Positions 1 to 9,463 of a stretch of 34,160 nt of DNA are shown in pieces. The position numbers were made by a program, and so were the translations under genes. The DNA is from an uncultured Anaerolineae bacterium (GTDB lineage Bacteria; Chloroflexota; Anaerolineae; Promineifilales; Promineifilaceae): assembly GCA_937943625.1 (NCBI GenBank), contig CALEAD010000087.1, forward strand, positions 1 through 34,160, in the 5' to 3' direction. Position 1 is the first letter of the stretch, and each line of letters starts with the position of its first letter. The notes below the pieces were generated by a model, which did no database searches, was not told the origin of the DNA, and saw only the letters and a program-made list of their open reading frames with translations.

Positions 1-17
1 CACTGAGCAGAGTTGTT

Positions 18-40
18 ACGCAGGCCGCTCCCTGCGTTTT
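18..40 (+). terminator. Weak terminator-like hairpin at window start
   Basis: ACGCAGG and CCTGCGT form a 7-bp stem around a 6-base loop, and a short run of four T follows. It would end a plus-strand gene lying to the left of the window. The T tract is short, so this is only a candidate. The rest of bases 1-218 holds no convincing gene. Confidence 0.35.
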
Positions 41-195
41 GGCAATGGGGTGATTCAATTGCCCCTACCGTTTTTCAAAGGCATTTGTTTTTCGTATTTT
101 TGAGCCATTTCGGCTCTGATTGCACAATAGTTACGTTAATAGCTCAAAATTGTTGCGGACACTTTGCATTACGCCGCTCGTGTGAAAAGGTTGCA

Positions 196-223
196 CAACC
201 AACCAACCAACCAACTAACTAAC
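196..223. repeat. CAAC/TAAC tetranucleotide microsatellite
   Basis: Five CAAC units are followed by two TAAC units. The tract contains the stop codon of the minus-strand gene that ends at 219, so a change in unit number would alter or extend the last residues of that protein. A shorter AACCAACCAAC stretch occurs just upstream of moeA near 32100. Confidence 0.85.
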
Positions 224-728
224 CACCCTTACCCCTCCGCCTTCCGCGCAGGAGCAGCCACACGCCTAACAACATGATGGCAATTGGCCAGAGTAGACCT
301 GCCTGGGCAAACCCGGTAAAAAACAGGGCAAAGACAGCAAACAAAAACAGGCTCATTGCTATCAGTCCGGCGCCAGCTTTGATGGCCGGGCGTTCGTGTC
401 GCTCCAGCAGACCAAAGATAACCAACCCTACCCCTGCAAAACCGATGATGAGTGTCCAGGCATAGGCCCAACTGCCCCAGTTACCAGTAGCATTTTGGTA
501 GTAAAGCAGGCCACCAATTCCGCCAATGATGCTGCCCGGTATAGCCAAAGGAGGGGCGCCCAGAACGGCACTGAGCATAAACAAACCGCCCAGGCCAATA
601 ATCAGCAAGGGCCACTGCCGTGCAATGTTTAGCTGTTCGGCTAAGGTGGGAAACATTTGCATGGCCAGAAAGAAAAGGCCAAACAGAATCAGTAGCAGCC
701 CAGCAGTGATAGAACTTCGTTTGTGCAT
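219..728 (-). CDS. LiaF/DUF5668-like polytopic membrane protein
   Basis: A protein of 169 residues with about six hydrophobic segments (roughly 7-27, 39-58, 62-76, 90-108, 120-138, 143-160) and a basic tail (RGRRRGKGG). The pattern of short hairpin-like membrane segments with '[11 protein letters not shown]' followed by '[11 protein letters not shown]' is that of the LiaI/LiaF-like membrane region (DUF5668), found in envelope-stress proteins of Gram-positive bacteria and Chloroflexota. The extracellular LiaF C-terminal domain is absent, so no sensing role can be assigned. I chose the ATG at 728 because GAGGAG lies about six bases upstream; an in-frame start at 788 would run into an intergenic repeat element. 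The gene is divergent from the pullulanase gene. Confidence 0.75.
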   Translation of the reverse strand: MHKRSSITAGLLLILFGLFFLAMQMFPTLAEQLNIARQWPLLIIGLGGLFMLSAVLGAPPLAIPGSIIGGIGGLLYYQNATGNWGSWAYAWTLIIGFAGVGLVIFGLLERHERPAIKAGAGLIAMSLFLFAVFALFFTGFAQAGLLWPIAIMLLGVWLLLRGRRRGKGG

Positions 729-770
729 GGTAACTCCTCTTTTCATTGCGGATTTGGAATTTTGGGCGGT

Positions 771-835
771 GTGGCGCGATTTTGCCAAATCGCGTTACGG
801 CGCCAGAGGTCAGCGCAAATTTTGCCAGATTCCAA
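771..835 (+). repeat. Intergenic hairpin element, copy 1
   Basis: This element begins with a perfect 8-bp inverted repeat, CGCGATTT / AAATCGCG, around the loop TGCC (775-794), followed by a conserved tail that contains GTCAGCGCAAATTTTGCCAG. A second copy lies at 11301 and a degraded third at 15761. It sits between divergent genes and covers no convincing coding sequence. Confidence 0.7.
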
Positions 836-907
836 TTACCCACTAACAAAACCTATACGCGCCAAAGCGGTAATTGTCGCATCAGGCAGTGCAAACAGTG
901 GGTTATT

Positions 908-916
908 TGCTACAAT
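908..916 (+). promoter_or_regulatory. Candidate extended -10 promoter of the pullulanase gene
   Basis: TGCTACAAT matches an extended -10 element (TGN plus TACAAT). No good -35 hexamer is seen at 17 bases. Transcription would start near 923 and give a leader of about 60 bases, with a small GTAAC-ACAG-GTTAC hairpin and a good ribosome binding site (AGGAG, ending near 978) before the ATG at 984. Confidence 0.4.
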
Positions 917-983
917 TCATCACGTAACACAGGTTACTAGCCTTTCTTATGTTGCCAGAAACTGGCTCAATTTAGGAGAACCG

Positions 984-3900
984 ATGAAACCACACACCCT
1001 CAATCGCCACCTGCTAAAAGCAGTGCTGCCGCTGTTGCTGGCTTTGCTTTTCACTGTGACTGCCCTCTTTGCCCGACGCGACGATCCCGAAAATATGCCT
1101 GCGCCACAGAGCGTCTACCTGGCGGGCACGTTCCAGGCACAGCTAGGTTGCCCCGGCAACTGGAACACCGACTGTGCCGCGACTGCCATGAGCTACGACG
1201 CTGAAGACGACTTGTGGACCGTTACCCTGGAGCTGGAGGCGGGCAGTTACGAATATAAAGCTGCCCTCAATGGCTCCTGGGATGACAACTACGGCCTGAA
1301 TGCTGAATACTATGGCCCTAACATCCCCCTGGAGGTGAGCGAGGCTGGTTCCGTCACTTTTTGGTATGACCACAAAACGCGCTGGGCCAGCGACAACATC
1401 AACAGCATTCTTGCCAACGTACCCGGTAGCTTCCAGGATGAAATTGGCTGCCCCGGCGATTGGCAGCCTGACTGCCTGCGCTCACTGTTGCAAGACCCGG
1501 ATGGCGACGGCATTTATCAGTTCATCACGGCCGCTATTCCCCCTGGCGAGTATGAAGCCAAAGTAGCCGTTAATCAAAGCTGGGCTGTCAATTATGGCGA
1601 GGGTGGCGTGGCCGATGGGCCGAACATTGTCTTTAGCGTGCCCGAAGATGTCGCCATGATCTTTACCTGGGACTCCGCCAGTAAGGTGATGGAAATTACC
1701 AGCGGCGACGCCGGTCTGGCCGCCGGTATGATTAGCGGCGCGCCTACGGGCATGGGTAGCGCCGGTATGCCAGTGCCAGTGGTTAGAACCCGGCCTGACC
1801 TGGTGGTTATCCCTGGCACTATTCAAAGCGTCGCGGGCTGCCCCGGCAACTGGCAGCCAGATTGTGAAGCAACGGCGCTGATTTATGACGAGGTTTTCCA
1901 GCTATGGAGCGGAACCTTTGAACTGCCGGCAGGCAACTACGAGTATAAAGTGGCGCTGAATGGCAGTTGGGACCTGAATTTTGGCCTCTTTGCTGAACGG
2001 GGTGGCGCAAATATCCCCCTGGTGCTGGCACAGGACACGGCCGTTACCTTCTACTTTAGTGAGCAAACGGGTTGGGTCACGGACAGCGTCAATAGCATCA
2101 TCGCCAACGTGCCCGGCGACTTCCAAAGTGAGCTTGGCTGCCCCGGCGACTGGCAGCCTGCCTGCCTGCGCACCTGGCTGCAAGACCCTGATGGTGACGG
2201 TGTGTACGTTTTCATGACAGACGCTATTCCCGCCGGCTTTTACGAAGCCAAAGTCGCCATCAATTTGAGCTGGGGCGAAAATTATGGCGAAGGAGGCGCG
2301 CGCGATGGTGCCAACATCCCCTTTGCTGTACCTGCCGATGGCACGCTGGTGCGCTTTACCTGGGATTCTGGCAGCAAGGTGATGACCATTGGCGTAGGCG
2401 CGGGCGCCGGGCCGGTGGGGAACCTGAAAGAACTGAAGGCACACTGGGTAACGGCCGATACGATTGCCTGGAACATAGACACCAGCAAAGCGGAAAGCTA
2501 TGCCCTTTATTACAGCCCTACCGGCACGCCGCTCAGCCTGAACGACAAGGGCATCCAGGGGGGCACGGCCATCCCCCTGACGCTGGACCCCGGTGGGCTG
2601 AGTGACGAGGTGCTGGCAAAATTCCCGCACCTGCGCAGCTTTGCGGCGCTGAAAGTGAGCGCCGAGGACCTGGGCAAAGTGCGCATTGCCCTAAAGGGGC
2701 AGGTGGCTGTGGAGGCGCGCAACGCCGAAGGGCCGGTGGACGCGACTGGCCTGCAAATTGCCGGCGTGCTGGATGATTTGTATACCTATGATGGGCTGCT
2801 TGGCGTGACGTTTGCCGAAGGTGTGCCTACGCTGCGCCTGTGGGCGCCCACGGCGCGTATGGTAAAGTTGCAGTTGTTTAGCAGTGCTAATCCAGACGGC
2901 CGTTTCGAGACCGTCCCCATGCGCCCAGACCCACAAACCGGTGTGTGGAGCGTGGTGGGCAAGGAAGAGTGGTACGGCCGTTACTACCGCTATGAGGTAG
3001 AAGTCTACACCCCCGCCACCGGCGGCGTCGTCACCAACCGCGTTACTGACCCCTACAGCGTCAGCCTGAGCACCAACAGCACCCTCAGCCAGATCATTGA
3101 CCTGGACGACCCTGCAACCATGCCCCCAGGCTGGAGCGACCTGATCAAGCCGCCATTGGCTGCGCCTGAAGATATTATCATCTACGAACTGCACATCCGC
3201 GACTTTAGCATTTACGATGAAAGCGTGCCCGAAGAGCTGCGCGGCACCTACCTTGCCTTTACCCTGGACAGCGCCGGCACGCGCCACCTGGCCGGGTTAG
3301 CCAATGCCGGTCTGACGCACCTGCATCTGCTGCCCAGCTTTGATATTGCTACCATCAATGAAAACAAAAGCCAATGGGTCAACCCCGACCCGGCAGAACT
3401 GCGTGCCCTGCCCCCCGATTCCGAAGCCCAACAAGCCATTATCGAAAGCGTTGCTGACCTGGATGGCTTCAACTGGGGCTATGATCCCTTCCATTACAAC
3501 GTGCCCGAAGGCAGCTACAGCACCGATCCCAACGGCACGCCCCGCATCGTGGAGTACCGTCAGATGGTACAGGCCATCAACACCATCGGCCTGCGTGTGG
3601 TTGTAGACGTGGTCTACAACCATACCAATGCCAGTGGCCAGAGCGACCGTTCTGTGCTGGACAGAATTGTGCCTGGTTACTACCATCGCCTGAATGCCAA
3701 CGGCCGTGTCGAAACCTCTACCTGCTGCCAAAACACCGCCACCGAACACAACATGATGCGCAAGCTGATGGTAGACTCGGTGGTGCTATGGGCCAAAGCG
3801 TACAAAATTGATGCCTTCCGCTTCGACCTGATGGGACATCACATGAAGGAAGATATGCTTGCTGTGCGCGCCGCGCTCGACGCGCTGACCCTGGAAGCGG

Positions 3901-5285
3901 ACGGCGTAGATGGCAAATCCATTTACCTGTACGGCGAAGGGTGGAACTTTGGCGAAGTGGCCAACAACGCGCGCGGCGTCAACGCCACGCAGATCAACAT
4001 GGCGGGCACGGGCATTGGCACCTTCAATGATCGCCTGCGCGACGCTGTGCGCGGCGGCAGCCCCTTTGATAGCGGCCAAGATTTGCTGCGCCAGGGCTTT
4101 GCCACCGGTCTCTATACCGACCCCAACAGCCTGGCACAGCCAGACGCCTTGGCGCGGCTCTTGCTCATCTCCGATTGGGTGCGTGTCGGGCTGGCGGGCA
4201 ACTTACGCGATTATGAATTGATCAATGCGCAGGGGCAGCTTGTGCGCGGCGCGCAAATTGATTACAACGGCAGCCCGGCCGGCTATACGGCCGATCCGCA
4301 GGAAAATATCATCTACGTCTCTAAGCACGACAACCAGACACTGTACGACAACAACGTTTACCGCTTGCCCCTGGGCACCGGCATGGCCGACCGCGTGCGC
4401 ATGCAAAATCTGGCGCTGAGCACAGTCATGTTCAGCCAGGGCGTGCCCTTCTTCCATGCGGGCAGCGACATTTTGCGTTCCAAATCACTTGACCGCGACA
4501 GCTACAACTCTGGCGACTGGTTTAACGCCCTTGATTGGAGCTACAACGAGACGGGTTGGGGGCGCGGTCTGCCCGTTGCCAGCAAAAATCGGGATAACTG
4601 GCCTATCATGCAGCCCCTGCTGGCTGACCCCAACCTGAAACCCGACCGTGGCGACGTGTTGCTGATGGCGCAGCTGTTCCGCGAACTGCTACAAATTCGC
4701 CAGTCTACGCCGCTGTTCCGCCTGCAGACGGCCGAACAGATTCAGGCGCGCCTGCTCTTCCATAATACTGGCCCAGAGCAGATTCCTGGTCTGATTGTGA
4801 TGAGCATTAGCGACGTGGTGGGCGCAGACCTGGATGCCAATTACGACATGGTGGTGGTTCTATTTAACGCCAGACCTGATATGGTGACGTTCACGGCCGA
4901 GGCTTTGGCCAGCCTGCCGCTGACGCTGCATCCGGTACAGCAACGCTCGGTGGATGCAGTTATGCAGGCGGCGCGTTTTAACGGGAACAGCAGCACGTTC
5001 ACTGTGCCCGCACGCACAACGGCCGTGTTTACCCTGCCGCAAAACACCCTGGCCAGAACGGCCGATCCGACGCCCACGCCTGAGGCGACTGTAGCCCAGC
5101 CGACGGCCGAACCTGCACCACAGCCTGCAACGGAGGAAACGGCCGTGCCTGTTGTTGCGCCTACCCCTGTCCCAGAAGCGGACACCGGGCTGCCCACAGG
5201 CACCATTGCCGGCACTAGCGCTGCTGTGGCTGCTGGCGTAGGAGTGGCACTTTGGGCGGCTTTACGGCGTAGGGGACAACGTTAA
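984..5285 (+). CDS. pulA: Surface-anchored pullulanase (GH13) with four X25-like modules
   Basis: A secreted enzyme of 1433 residues predicted to hydrolyse alpha-1,6 branches of pullulan, starch or glycogen. A hydrophobic signal segment lies at about 10-30. Four X25-like starch-binding modules follow (about 43-130, 140-239, 274-367, 371-472), each with CPG(N/D)W and a second Cys. Then come a linker domain, a CBM48-like domain (about 599-705) and the GH13 barrel (about 731-1240). Seen signatures: NWGYDP at 830-835, typical of type I pullulanases; DVVYNH with D875; FRFD with predicted nucleophile D948; YGEGW with acid/base E985; KHDN with D1116. The C-terminus has a Pro/Thr-rich linker, LPTGT at 1403-1407, a hydrophobic helix and RRRGQR, so it is wall- or membrane-attached. 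AGGAG precedes the ATG at 984. An in-frame start at 723 would cross an intergenic repeat and is rejected. Confidence 0.95.
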   Translation: MKPHTLNRHLLKAVLPLLLALLFTVTALFARRDDPENMPAPQSVYLAGTFQAQLGCPGNWNTDCAATAMSYDAEDDLWTVTLELEAGSYEYKAALNGSWDDNYGLNAEYYGPNIPLEVSEAGSVTFWYDHKTRWASDNINSILANVPGSFQDEIGCPGDWQPDCLRSLLQDPDGDGIYQFITAAIPPGEYEAKVAVNQSWAVNYGEGGVADGPNIVFSVPEDVAMIFTWDSASKVMEITSGDAGLAAGMISGAPTGMGSAGMPVPVVRTRPDLVVIPGTIQSVAGCPGNWQPDCEATALIYDEVFQLWSGTFELPAGNYEYKVALNGSWDLNFGLFAERGGANIPLVLAQDTAVTFYFSEQTGWVTDSVNSIIANVPGDFQSELGCPGDWQPACLRTWLQDPDGDGVYVFMTDAIPAGFYEAKVAINLSWGENYGEGGARDGANIPFAVPADGTLVRFTWDSGSKVMTIGVGAGAGPVGNLKELKAHWVTADTIAWNIDTSKAESYALYYSPTGTPLSLNDKGIQGGTAIPLTLDPGGLSDEVLAKFPHLRSFAALKVSAEDLGKVRIALKGQVAVEARNAEGPVDATGLQIAGVLDDLYTYDGLLGVTFAEGVPTLRLWAPTARMVKLQLFSSANPDGRFETVPMRPDPQTGVWSVVGKEEWYGRYYRYEVEVYTPATGGVVTNRVTDPYSVSLSTNSTLSQIIDLDDPATMPPGWSDLIKPPLAAPEDIIIYELHIRDFSIYDESVPEELRGTYLAFTLDSAGTRHLAGLANAGLTHLHLLPSFDIATINENKSQWVNPDPAELRALPPDSEAQQAIIESVADLDGFNWGYDPFHYNVPEGSYSTDPNGTPRIVEYRQMVQAINTIGLRVVVDVVYNHTNASGQSDRSVLDRIVPGYYHRLNANGRVETSTCCQNTATEHNMMRKLMVDSVVLWAKAYKIDAFRFDLMGHHMKEDMLAVRAALDALTLEADGVDGKSIYLYGEGWNFGEVANNARGVNATQINMAGTGIGTFNDRLRDAVRGGSPFDSGQDLLRQGFATGLYTDPNSLAQPDALARLLLISDWVRVGLAGNLRDYELINAQGQLVRGAQIDYNGSPAGYTADPQENIIYVSKHDNQTLYDNNVYRLPLGTGMADRVRMQNLALSTVMFSQGVPFFHAGSDILRSKSLDRDSYNSGDWFNALDWSYNETGWGRGLPVASKNRDNWPIMQPLLADPNLKPDRGDVLLMAQLFRELLQIRQSTPLFRLQTAEQIQARLLFHNTGPEQIPGLIVMSISDVVGADLDANYDMVVVLFNARPDMVTFTAEALASLPLTLHPVQQRSVDAVMQAARFNGNSSTFTVPARTTAVFTLPQNTLARTADPTPTPEATVAQPTAEPAPQPATEETAVPVVAPTPVPEADTGLPTGTIAGTSAAVAAGVGVALWAALRRRGQR
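1110..2400 (+). repeat. Internal duplication of a two-module X25 unit
   Basis: The pullulanase N-terminal region contains an A-B-A-B arrangement. The A modules (near 1110 and 1803) share 'GCPGNW' and 'YEYKxALNGSWD'. The B modules (near 1402 and 2095) share 'ANVPG(S/D)FQ', 'GCPGDWQP', 'QDPDGDG' and 'YEAKVA(V/I)N'. A and B resemble their own counterpart more than each other, which indicates that a two-module unit was duplicated together. Confidence 0.8.
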
Positions 5286-5291
5286 AACGCG

Positions 5292-5330
5292 GGCAATTGG
5301 CGATTGTCAGCATGGCAATCGTCAATTGTT
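5292..5330. terminator. Long hairpin between convergent genes
   Basis: Bases 5292-5306 can pair with 5316-5330 over 15 base pairs (three G-U) around a 9-base loop. The hairpin lies between the stop codons of the convergent pullulanase and glycosyltransferase genes and slightly overlaps the latter. It has no clear T tract, so it may act as a factor-assisted or bidirectional transcription barrier. Confidence 0.5.
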
Positions 5331-6495
5331 AATTGCCACCCTTCCTCTTGCCGGCTACCTCTGCCAGCAGCGCATCATACGCGCCAATTTGCTGCGCCCA
5401 ATCGTAGCGCGCAACGGCCGTTGCCAGCTCTGCGGCGACTTCCCTGGCAGCCTGTGGTTGCACCAGCGCCCAACGCAGCCGTTCCAGCAGTCCGCCCTCA
5501 TTCTGGTACAGGCAGCGCAGGTGATAGGGCGAAGGAATCAGCTCTGGGTAGCTCAGGCGGTGGGGTAGCACAGGGAAGGTGTGGCAATAAATCGCCTCCA
5601 GGATGCTGATGCCGAAAAATTCGTGCTGCGCCGTAGAAACGGTAACGGTAGCCTGCCACAATAACTGGCGATAGACGGCTGGTTCAGCGTACCCGGCATG
5701 GATCACGCGCTTTCCCAGCCACTGTAATGCCTCTTCAAGCAACAACGGCCGTTTGCCAAACTGCTCACCACACAGTGCCACACGAAACGTCACGCCCTCG
5801 TCCATCAGCCGATACAGCGCCGCCAGAAACGCCTGTGGGTTCTTGTCATATTCCCAACGCTGATTCCAGAGAATGAGGGGCGGCTCTGTGGGTGCAGGGG
5901 GCGGCTCAGGGGAGAGCAAGCGGGCGAACTCCACACCTACAGGCAGCACGCTGCTCTTTGCTTGTAGCGTGGCAACTGTCTCTAGCTCGTTGTATTCGGG
6001 GTAATGGCGCAAAAAGCGGGGCAGTTCTGCCAGCAGGCTTTCGCGGTGATAGGCCGAGTTGAACAGCACCCAATCGGCTGCCAGCATGGAGGCGTAGTTG
6101 ATGAAGGCGTAGTGGAGGTCGCGCTCTCCTTTTTGGCGGCGCATTGGCCCAATACGGCCGTCTGCGGGCAGAGGGTAGGTGAGCTGATTTTCGTGCATGT
6201 ACAGGATGGTGGGAATGTGGGCGGTAAACGGCCGTGTCAGCGCCAAAAAGGTCGTCAAGTCGAGCATGTCCGTCGCCAGCAGCACGTCTGGTTGGTGTTC
6301 CTGCGCCAGGGATTGGCGCGCCAGAAATTGGCGTGCCAGCGTCACCGCGCCGCCGTGCATACGCCACTTCCAAAAGCGCGCCGGTAGCCGCAAAACGGCC
6401 GTGTTGTGCCCGCTATAACGCTGCAAACCGGCCGTCCACGTCCCATGGCTGCCGCCATCATAAGGGGACAAAACCAACACATTAATCTTTGACAT
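5329..6495 (-). CDS. GTDC1/QTMAN-family glycosyltransferase (DUF3524)
   Basis: A protein of 388 residues. The N-terminus carries the DUF3524/QTMAN_N hallmarks: 'SPYDGGSHGTW' near residues 10-20 and 'LPARFWKWRMHGGAV' near 37-51. The C-terminal half is a GT-B nucleotide-sugar lobe with 'WNQRWEYDKNP' and the EX7E-like segment 'EFFGISILEAI' followed by 'PVLPHRLSYPELIP'. The animal member (GTDC1) is the tRNA-queuosine alpha-mannosyltransferase, which adds mannose to Q34 of tRNA-Asp. By family this could be a bacterial tRNA-queuosine glycosyltransferase, but no queuosine gene lies in the window, so the substrate is inferred. It is a single gene, convergent with the pullulanase. The ribosome binding site is weak (AGCAGG). 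Confidence 0.8.
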   Translation of the reverse strand: MSKINVLVLSPYDGGSHGTWTAGLQRYSGHNTAVLRLPARFWKWRMHGGAVTLARQFLARQSLAQEHQPDVLLATDMLDLTTFLALTRPFTAHIPTILYMHENQLTYPLPADGRIGPMRRQKGERDLHYAFINYASMLAADWVLFNSAYHRESLLAELPRFLRHYPEYNELETVATLQAKSSVLPVGVEFARLLSPEPPPAPTEPPLILWNQRWEYDKNPQAFLAALYRLMDEGVTFRVALCGEQFGKRPLLLEEALQWLGKRVIHAGYAEPAVYRQLLWQATVTVSTAQHEFFGISILEAIYCHTFPVLPHRLSYPELIPSPYHLRCLYQNEGGLLERLRWALVQPQAAREVAAELATAVARYDWAQQIGAYDALLAEVAGKRKGGN

Positions 6496-6619
6496 AACCT
6501 GCTGCCCCAGCTACACTACGCGGCAAAATAAACCATTAATAATTAGCCCTATTTTTCACAATAGAATATACTTTATTTGCGCTGTGCTGCACGCGCAACC
6601 GGCTGTCATGGGAGACTTC

Positions 6620-6691
6620 ATGTGCGGGGCACACCACCACGAATGGAAACATAACGTAAATTCCATTTACAAGGTAGACGGCAGACCGTAG
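6620..6691 (+). CDS. Possible Cys/His-rich leader peptide upstream of iscX
   Basis: A 23-codon frame begins at ATG 6620, five bases after GGGAG, and stops at TAG 6689. It starts MCGAHHHEWKHNV, with one Cys and four His among the first 11 residues. It lies about 70 bases before the Fe-S gene iscX and overlaps an inverted repeat (6642-6667). No homologue is known to me; it may be a chance frame. The good ribosome binding site and the metal-ligand-rich start are the only support. Confidence 0.3.
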   Translation: MCGAHHHEWKHNVNSIYKVDGRP

Positions 6692-6696
6692 ACGGC
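6674..6696 (+). repeat. GTAGACGGC direct repeat (heptamer family)
   Basis: GTAGACGGC occurs twice with a 14-base period, separated by AGACC. It belongs to the degenerate GGTCTGC-type intergenic repeats seen at 14301, 15821, 23721, 23764 and 25459. Confidence 0.6.
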
Positions 6697-6760
6697 CAGA
6701 AATAGCCTTGTCGCGCGGTCAGCAGTTGGTGGTCAGCACTCATTCAAGGGAGTTAACAAG

Positions 6761-6976
6761 TTGGAACCGCCGCCACTCTTCTGGGATTCAACCTACGCCA
6801 TTGTCCTGGCACTGATGGCTTTCCACCCGGAGCGCGACCTGCAGCAGGTTGGCCTATATGAATTGGCGGAACTGGTGCAAAACCTGCCTGGCTTCGCCGA
6901 TGACCCCGGCAGCGTCAGTACACAAATCTTACTCGACATTTACAATGTTTGGTATGAGGAGACAACTGCTTTATGA
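6761..6976 (+). CDS. iscX: IscX-like Fe-S cluster assembly protein
   Basis: A small acidic protein of 71 residues. The arrangement '[24 protein letters not shown]', then '[14 protein letters not shown]', 'DDP' and '[12 protein letters not shown]' follows the IscX/YfhJ fold, whose E. coli member (66 residues) binds IscS and iron and tunes Fe-S cluster assembly. The start is TTG at 6761: it has GGGAG eight bases upstream, and no ATG fits. The stop overlaps the nuoB start (ATGA at 6973), so the two are translationally coupled. In most bacteria iscX sits in the isc operon; here it leads a complex I operon, which suggests supply of clusters to NuoB and NuoI. Confidence 0.8.
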   Translation: MEPPPLFWDSTYAIVLALMAFHPERDLQQVGLYELAELVQNLPGFADDPGSVSTQILLDIYNVWYEETTAL

Positions 6977-7626
6977 GTAACACGGCCGTACCCGAAATCG
7001 CCATACCCGCTGAAGTTGAAAACAACGTTTTCATCACCAACATCGCCAAACTACTTGACCCCATCTACAACTGGTCCCGGCGCAACTCCATCTGGCCCCT
7101 GGGCTTTGGTCTGGCTTGCTGCGCCATTGAGATGATTTGCACCGCTTCCAGCCGTTACGATCTGGCGCGCTTTGGTATGGAGGTCTTCCGCGGCTCCCCG
7201 CGCCAGGCTGACGTGATGATTGTCTCCGGTACGGTCACCAAAAAGATGATCCCCATCATTGTGCGCCTGTATAACCAGATTACCGAGCCGCGCTACGTCG
7301 TCAGCATGGGCGCCTGCGCCTCTGGCGGCGGCCCCTTCAAGGAAGGGTATAACGTCGTAGATGGCGTTGATAAGTTCATCCCCGTAGACGTATACATTCC
7401 TGGCTGCCCGCCCACGCCACAGGCGCTGCTGAACGGCCTCATTGCTCTGCAAGAGAAGATTGACCAGCAATCTATTGCCACTGTGCCTTGGTACCGCAAA
7501 AATGACCCCACCGCCGAGATGGTTCCTGTGCCACGATTGGGGCCAGACCTGTACGACGTGCGCCAGATTGACCTGATTAAGCGTGAAGCAGCCAAAGCCC
7601 AAGCAGAAGCAAAAGTCACCGCGTAA
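6973..7626 (+). CDS. nuoB: NADH-quinone oxidoreductase subunit B
   Basis: A protein of 217 residues. This is the complex I subunit that holds the terminal [4Fe-4S] cluster N2, which passes electrons to quinone. The four cluster cysteines are visible: the tandem C49-C50 in 'LACCAIEM', C115 in 'GACASGGG' and C145 in 'PGCPPTP'. The segments '[30 protein letters not shown]' and '[16 protein letters not shown]' are typical. About 20 extra residues precede the conserved core, and a Lys/Ala-rich tail follows. The start overlaps the iscX stop. NuoCD follows after 17 bases with a GAGG ribosome binding site. nuoA is not next to it, unlike in common 14-gene operons. Confidence 0.97.
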   Translation: MSNTAVPEIAIPAEVENNVFITNIAKLLDPIYNWSRRNSIWPLGFGLACCAIEMICTASSRYDLARFGMEVFRGSPRQADVMIVSGTVTKKMIPIIVRLYNQITEPRYVVSMGACASGGGPFKEGYNVVDGVDKFIPVDVYIPGCPPTPQALLNGLIALQEKIDQQSIATVPWYRKNDPTAEMVPVPRLGPDLYDVRQIDLIKREAAKAQAEAKVTA

Positions 7627-7643
7627 TACATCGAGGTAAGCCC

Positions 7644-9452
7644 ATGAGCGAAATGACCCTGGAAGCCCCAGCCGTTGGCGTGCAAGAGTACAGCGCAACG
7701 GCCGTAATCGCCACTCTCAAAGAACGCTACCCAGAACACGTCAGCGACGACGGCCGTGAAGGATACGAAGGCATCATCGTCCATCCCGACAAAATTGTCG
7801 AAGTCGCGCGCGACCTGCAAAGCGAGCTTGGCTACAACTACCTGGCCAGCCTCACCGGCGTAGACTTGATCGAAGAAAACAAACTTGAAGTCGTCTACCA
7901 CACAGCCAGCATTCAGCACGGCGGCGATCCCCTCGTGCTTAAAGTCCAGGTGGACCGCGATAACCCCGTTGTCCCCTCCCTCGTCCCTGTCTGGCCCGGC
8001 GCCGACTTTCAGGAACGCGAAGCGTACGACATGTACGGCATCCACTTTGCCGGCCATCCCGATCTGCGCCGCATCCTCACCTGGGAAGGATTTCACGGCT
8101 ACCCCCTGCGCAAAGATTGGCGTGAACCTTTCTACGAGGAAGATGTCAAGCCCTTTGGCAGCCGTTGGCCTGGTGGGGAGGTCTTCCGCGCCGAGGAGCG
8201 CAACCCCTATGGCAAAAACGTGCAGTACCCGCCCGGTTGGGTTCCTGAAGGAAGCGAACACGAAGCAGAGACAGAAGCATATGGCGGCATCACCTATACG
8301 CGCGAACAGTCGTCAGGCATCAAAACGGAGAAAATCACCATTAACATGGGGCCGCAGCACCCCTCCACGCACGGCGTGTTCCGCATGGCAATCACTGTAG
8401 ATGGCGAAACGATTGTTGGCCTGAAGCCGGTGATGGGTTACCTGCACCGCAATCATGAAAAAATCGGCGAGCGCAATACCTTCATCCAAAATATCCCCTA
8501 TACCGACCGCCTCGACTACATTTCCTCGATGTCCAACAATCACGGCTACGTGCTGGCGGTAGAAAAGCTGATGGGTCAAAGCGTGCCAGAGCGCGCCGAA
8601 TGGATTCGCATTTTGATGGTGGAGCTGACCCGCATTGTCAATCACCTGTGGGCGCTGGGCTTTTTGCTCAATGACCTAGGCGCGCTGCAAACGCCAATGC
8701 TCTACTATTACATCGAGCGTGAGTTGATTCTCGACCTGTTCGAGGCGACAGCCGGCTCGCGCATGATGTGTAACTACATGCGCTTTGGTGGCGTGGCTTA
8801 TGACTTGCCCGATGATGTGCGCGGTCAGCCAACGATGAAGTTTTTGCACGACATCATTCACGATCGTCTGCCGCGTGTGATTGAGCAGGGCGATCAACTG
8901 ATGACGGGGAACGAAATTGTGCGCTCGCGCGGTATTGGTGTGGGCTACCTGTCGCCAGAGGATGCCATTGCCTATAGCACAGCTGGTCCTGTGCTGCGCG
9001 CCAGCGGCGTTCCTTATGATATTCGCAAAGCGAACCCTTATTCTTACTACCCCCACCTGAAGTTCGACGTGGCCGTGCGCTATAATGGGGACATCTACGA
9101 CCGCTTCTTGATTCGCATTGACGAGATGCAGCAAAGTTTGCGCATTTTGCAGCAGGTGCTGCCTTACCTGAAGGAGACCGAGGGCGCGCCCATCAATGAC
9201 GGCAAGCCACAATATGCCATTCGGATGCCGCGTGGAGGCGAGGCTTACGGCCGTGTGGAAAACCCCAAGGGTGAGCTGGGCTATTACATCACGGCTAAAC
9301 GGCGCGACGCCAATCCATCTCGCTACCACGTGCGCGCCCCCTCTTTCATCAACCTGACTGCCCTGGAAAAAATGTCCCTAGGACACAAGGTGGCTGACGT
9401 GGTGGCCATCCTGGGCAGCATTGATATTGTGCTAGGTGAAGTAGATAGATAA
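7644..9452 (+). CDS. nuoCD: NADH-quinone oxidoreductase fused subunits C and D
   Basis: A fusion of 602 residues. Residues about 20-180 are NuoC (30-kDa subunit), including '[26 protein letters not shown]' and 'GYPLRKDW'. A linker of about 45 residues follows, then NuoD (49-kDa subunit, about 228-602) with '[16 protein letters not shown]', '[12 protein letters not shown]' and '[15 protein letters not shown]'. NuoD forms much of the quinone pocket next to cluster N2. The NiFe-hydrogenase CxxC motifs are absent and the protein ends '[11 protein letters not shown]', so this is complex I, not a group 4 hydrogenase. The fusion is the arrangement also seen in E. coli. An 11-base gap containing GGAGAG leads into nuoI. 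Confidence 0.96.
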   Translation: MSEMTLEAPAVGVQEYSATAVIATLKERYPEHVSDDGREGYEGIIVHPDKIVEVARDLQSELGYNYLASLTGVDLIEENKLEVVYHTASIQHGGDPLVLKVQVDRDNPVVPSLVPVWPGADFQEREAYDMYGIHFAGHPDLRRILTWEGFHGYPLRKDWREPFYEEDVKPFGSRWPGGEVFRAEERNPYGKNVQYPPGWVPEGSEHEAETEAYGGITYTREQSSGIKTEKITINMGPQHPSTHGVFRMAITVDGETIVGLKPVMGYLHRNHEKIGERNTFIQNIPYTDRLDYISSMSNNHGYVLAVEKLMGQSVPERAEWIRILMVELTRIVNHLWALGFLLNDLGALQTPMLYYYIERELILDLFEATAGSRMMCNYMRFGGVAYDLPDDVRGQPTMKFLHDIIHDRLPRVIEQGDQLMTGNEIVRSRGIGVGYLSPEDAIAYSTAGPVLRASGVPYDIRKANPYSYYPHLKFDVAVRYNGDIYDRFLIRIDEMQQSLRILQQVLPYLKETEGAPINDGKPQYAIRMPRGGEAYGRVENPKGELGYYITAKRRDANPSRYHVRAPSFINLTALEKMSLGHKVADVVAILGSIDIVLGEVDR

Positions 9453-9463
9453 ACGGAGAGGCT

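Larger units (their letters stand above)
6496..6760. other. Divergent AT-rich control region of iscX-nuo operon
   Basis: This 265-base gap separates the divergent glycosyltransferase gene and the iscX-nuo operon. Bases 6525-6580 are distinctly AT-rich and include TATACT at 6567-6572, but I found no convincing -35 for either strand. Further right are a short Cys/His-rich reading frame (6620), an inverted repeat AATGGAA / TTCCATT (6642-6667), a GTAGACGGC direct repeat (6674-6696) and the iscX leader. Confidence 0.5.

Noticed and set aside
80..125. GAGCC-ATTTC-GGCTC hairpin as a terminator
   Set aside because: Its T run lies before the stem on the plus strand, so it does not fit a terminator in either direction.
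13..222. 69-codon plus-strand frame at the window start
   Set aside because: No ribosome binding site, low-complexity NQPTNQPTN end produced by the microsatellite, and no family resemblance.
723..983. N-terminal extension of the pullulanase frame
   Set aside because: It crosses an intergenic hairpin repeat and lacks signal-peptide logic; the ATG at 984 has a strong ribosome binding site and opens a signal peptide.
1902..2630. 242-codon minus-strand frame inside the pullulanase gene
   Set aside because: Antisense shadow without recognisable features.
7293..8261. 322-codon minus-strand frame opposite nuoB and nuoCD
   Set aside because: Antisense shadow of two well-conserved complex I genes.
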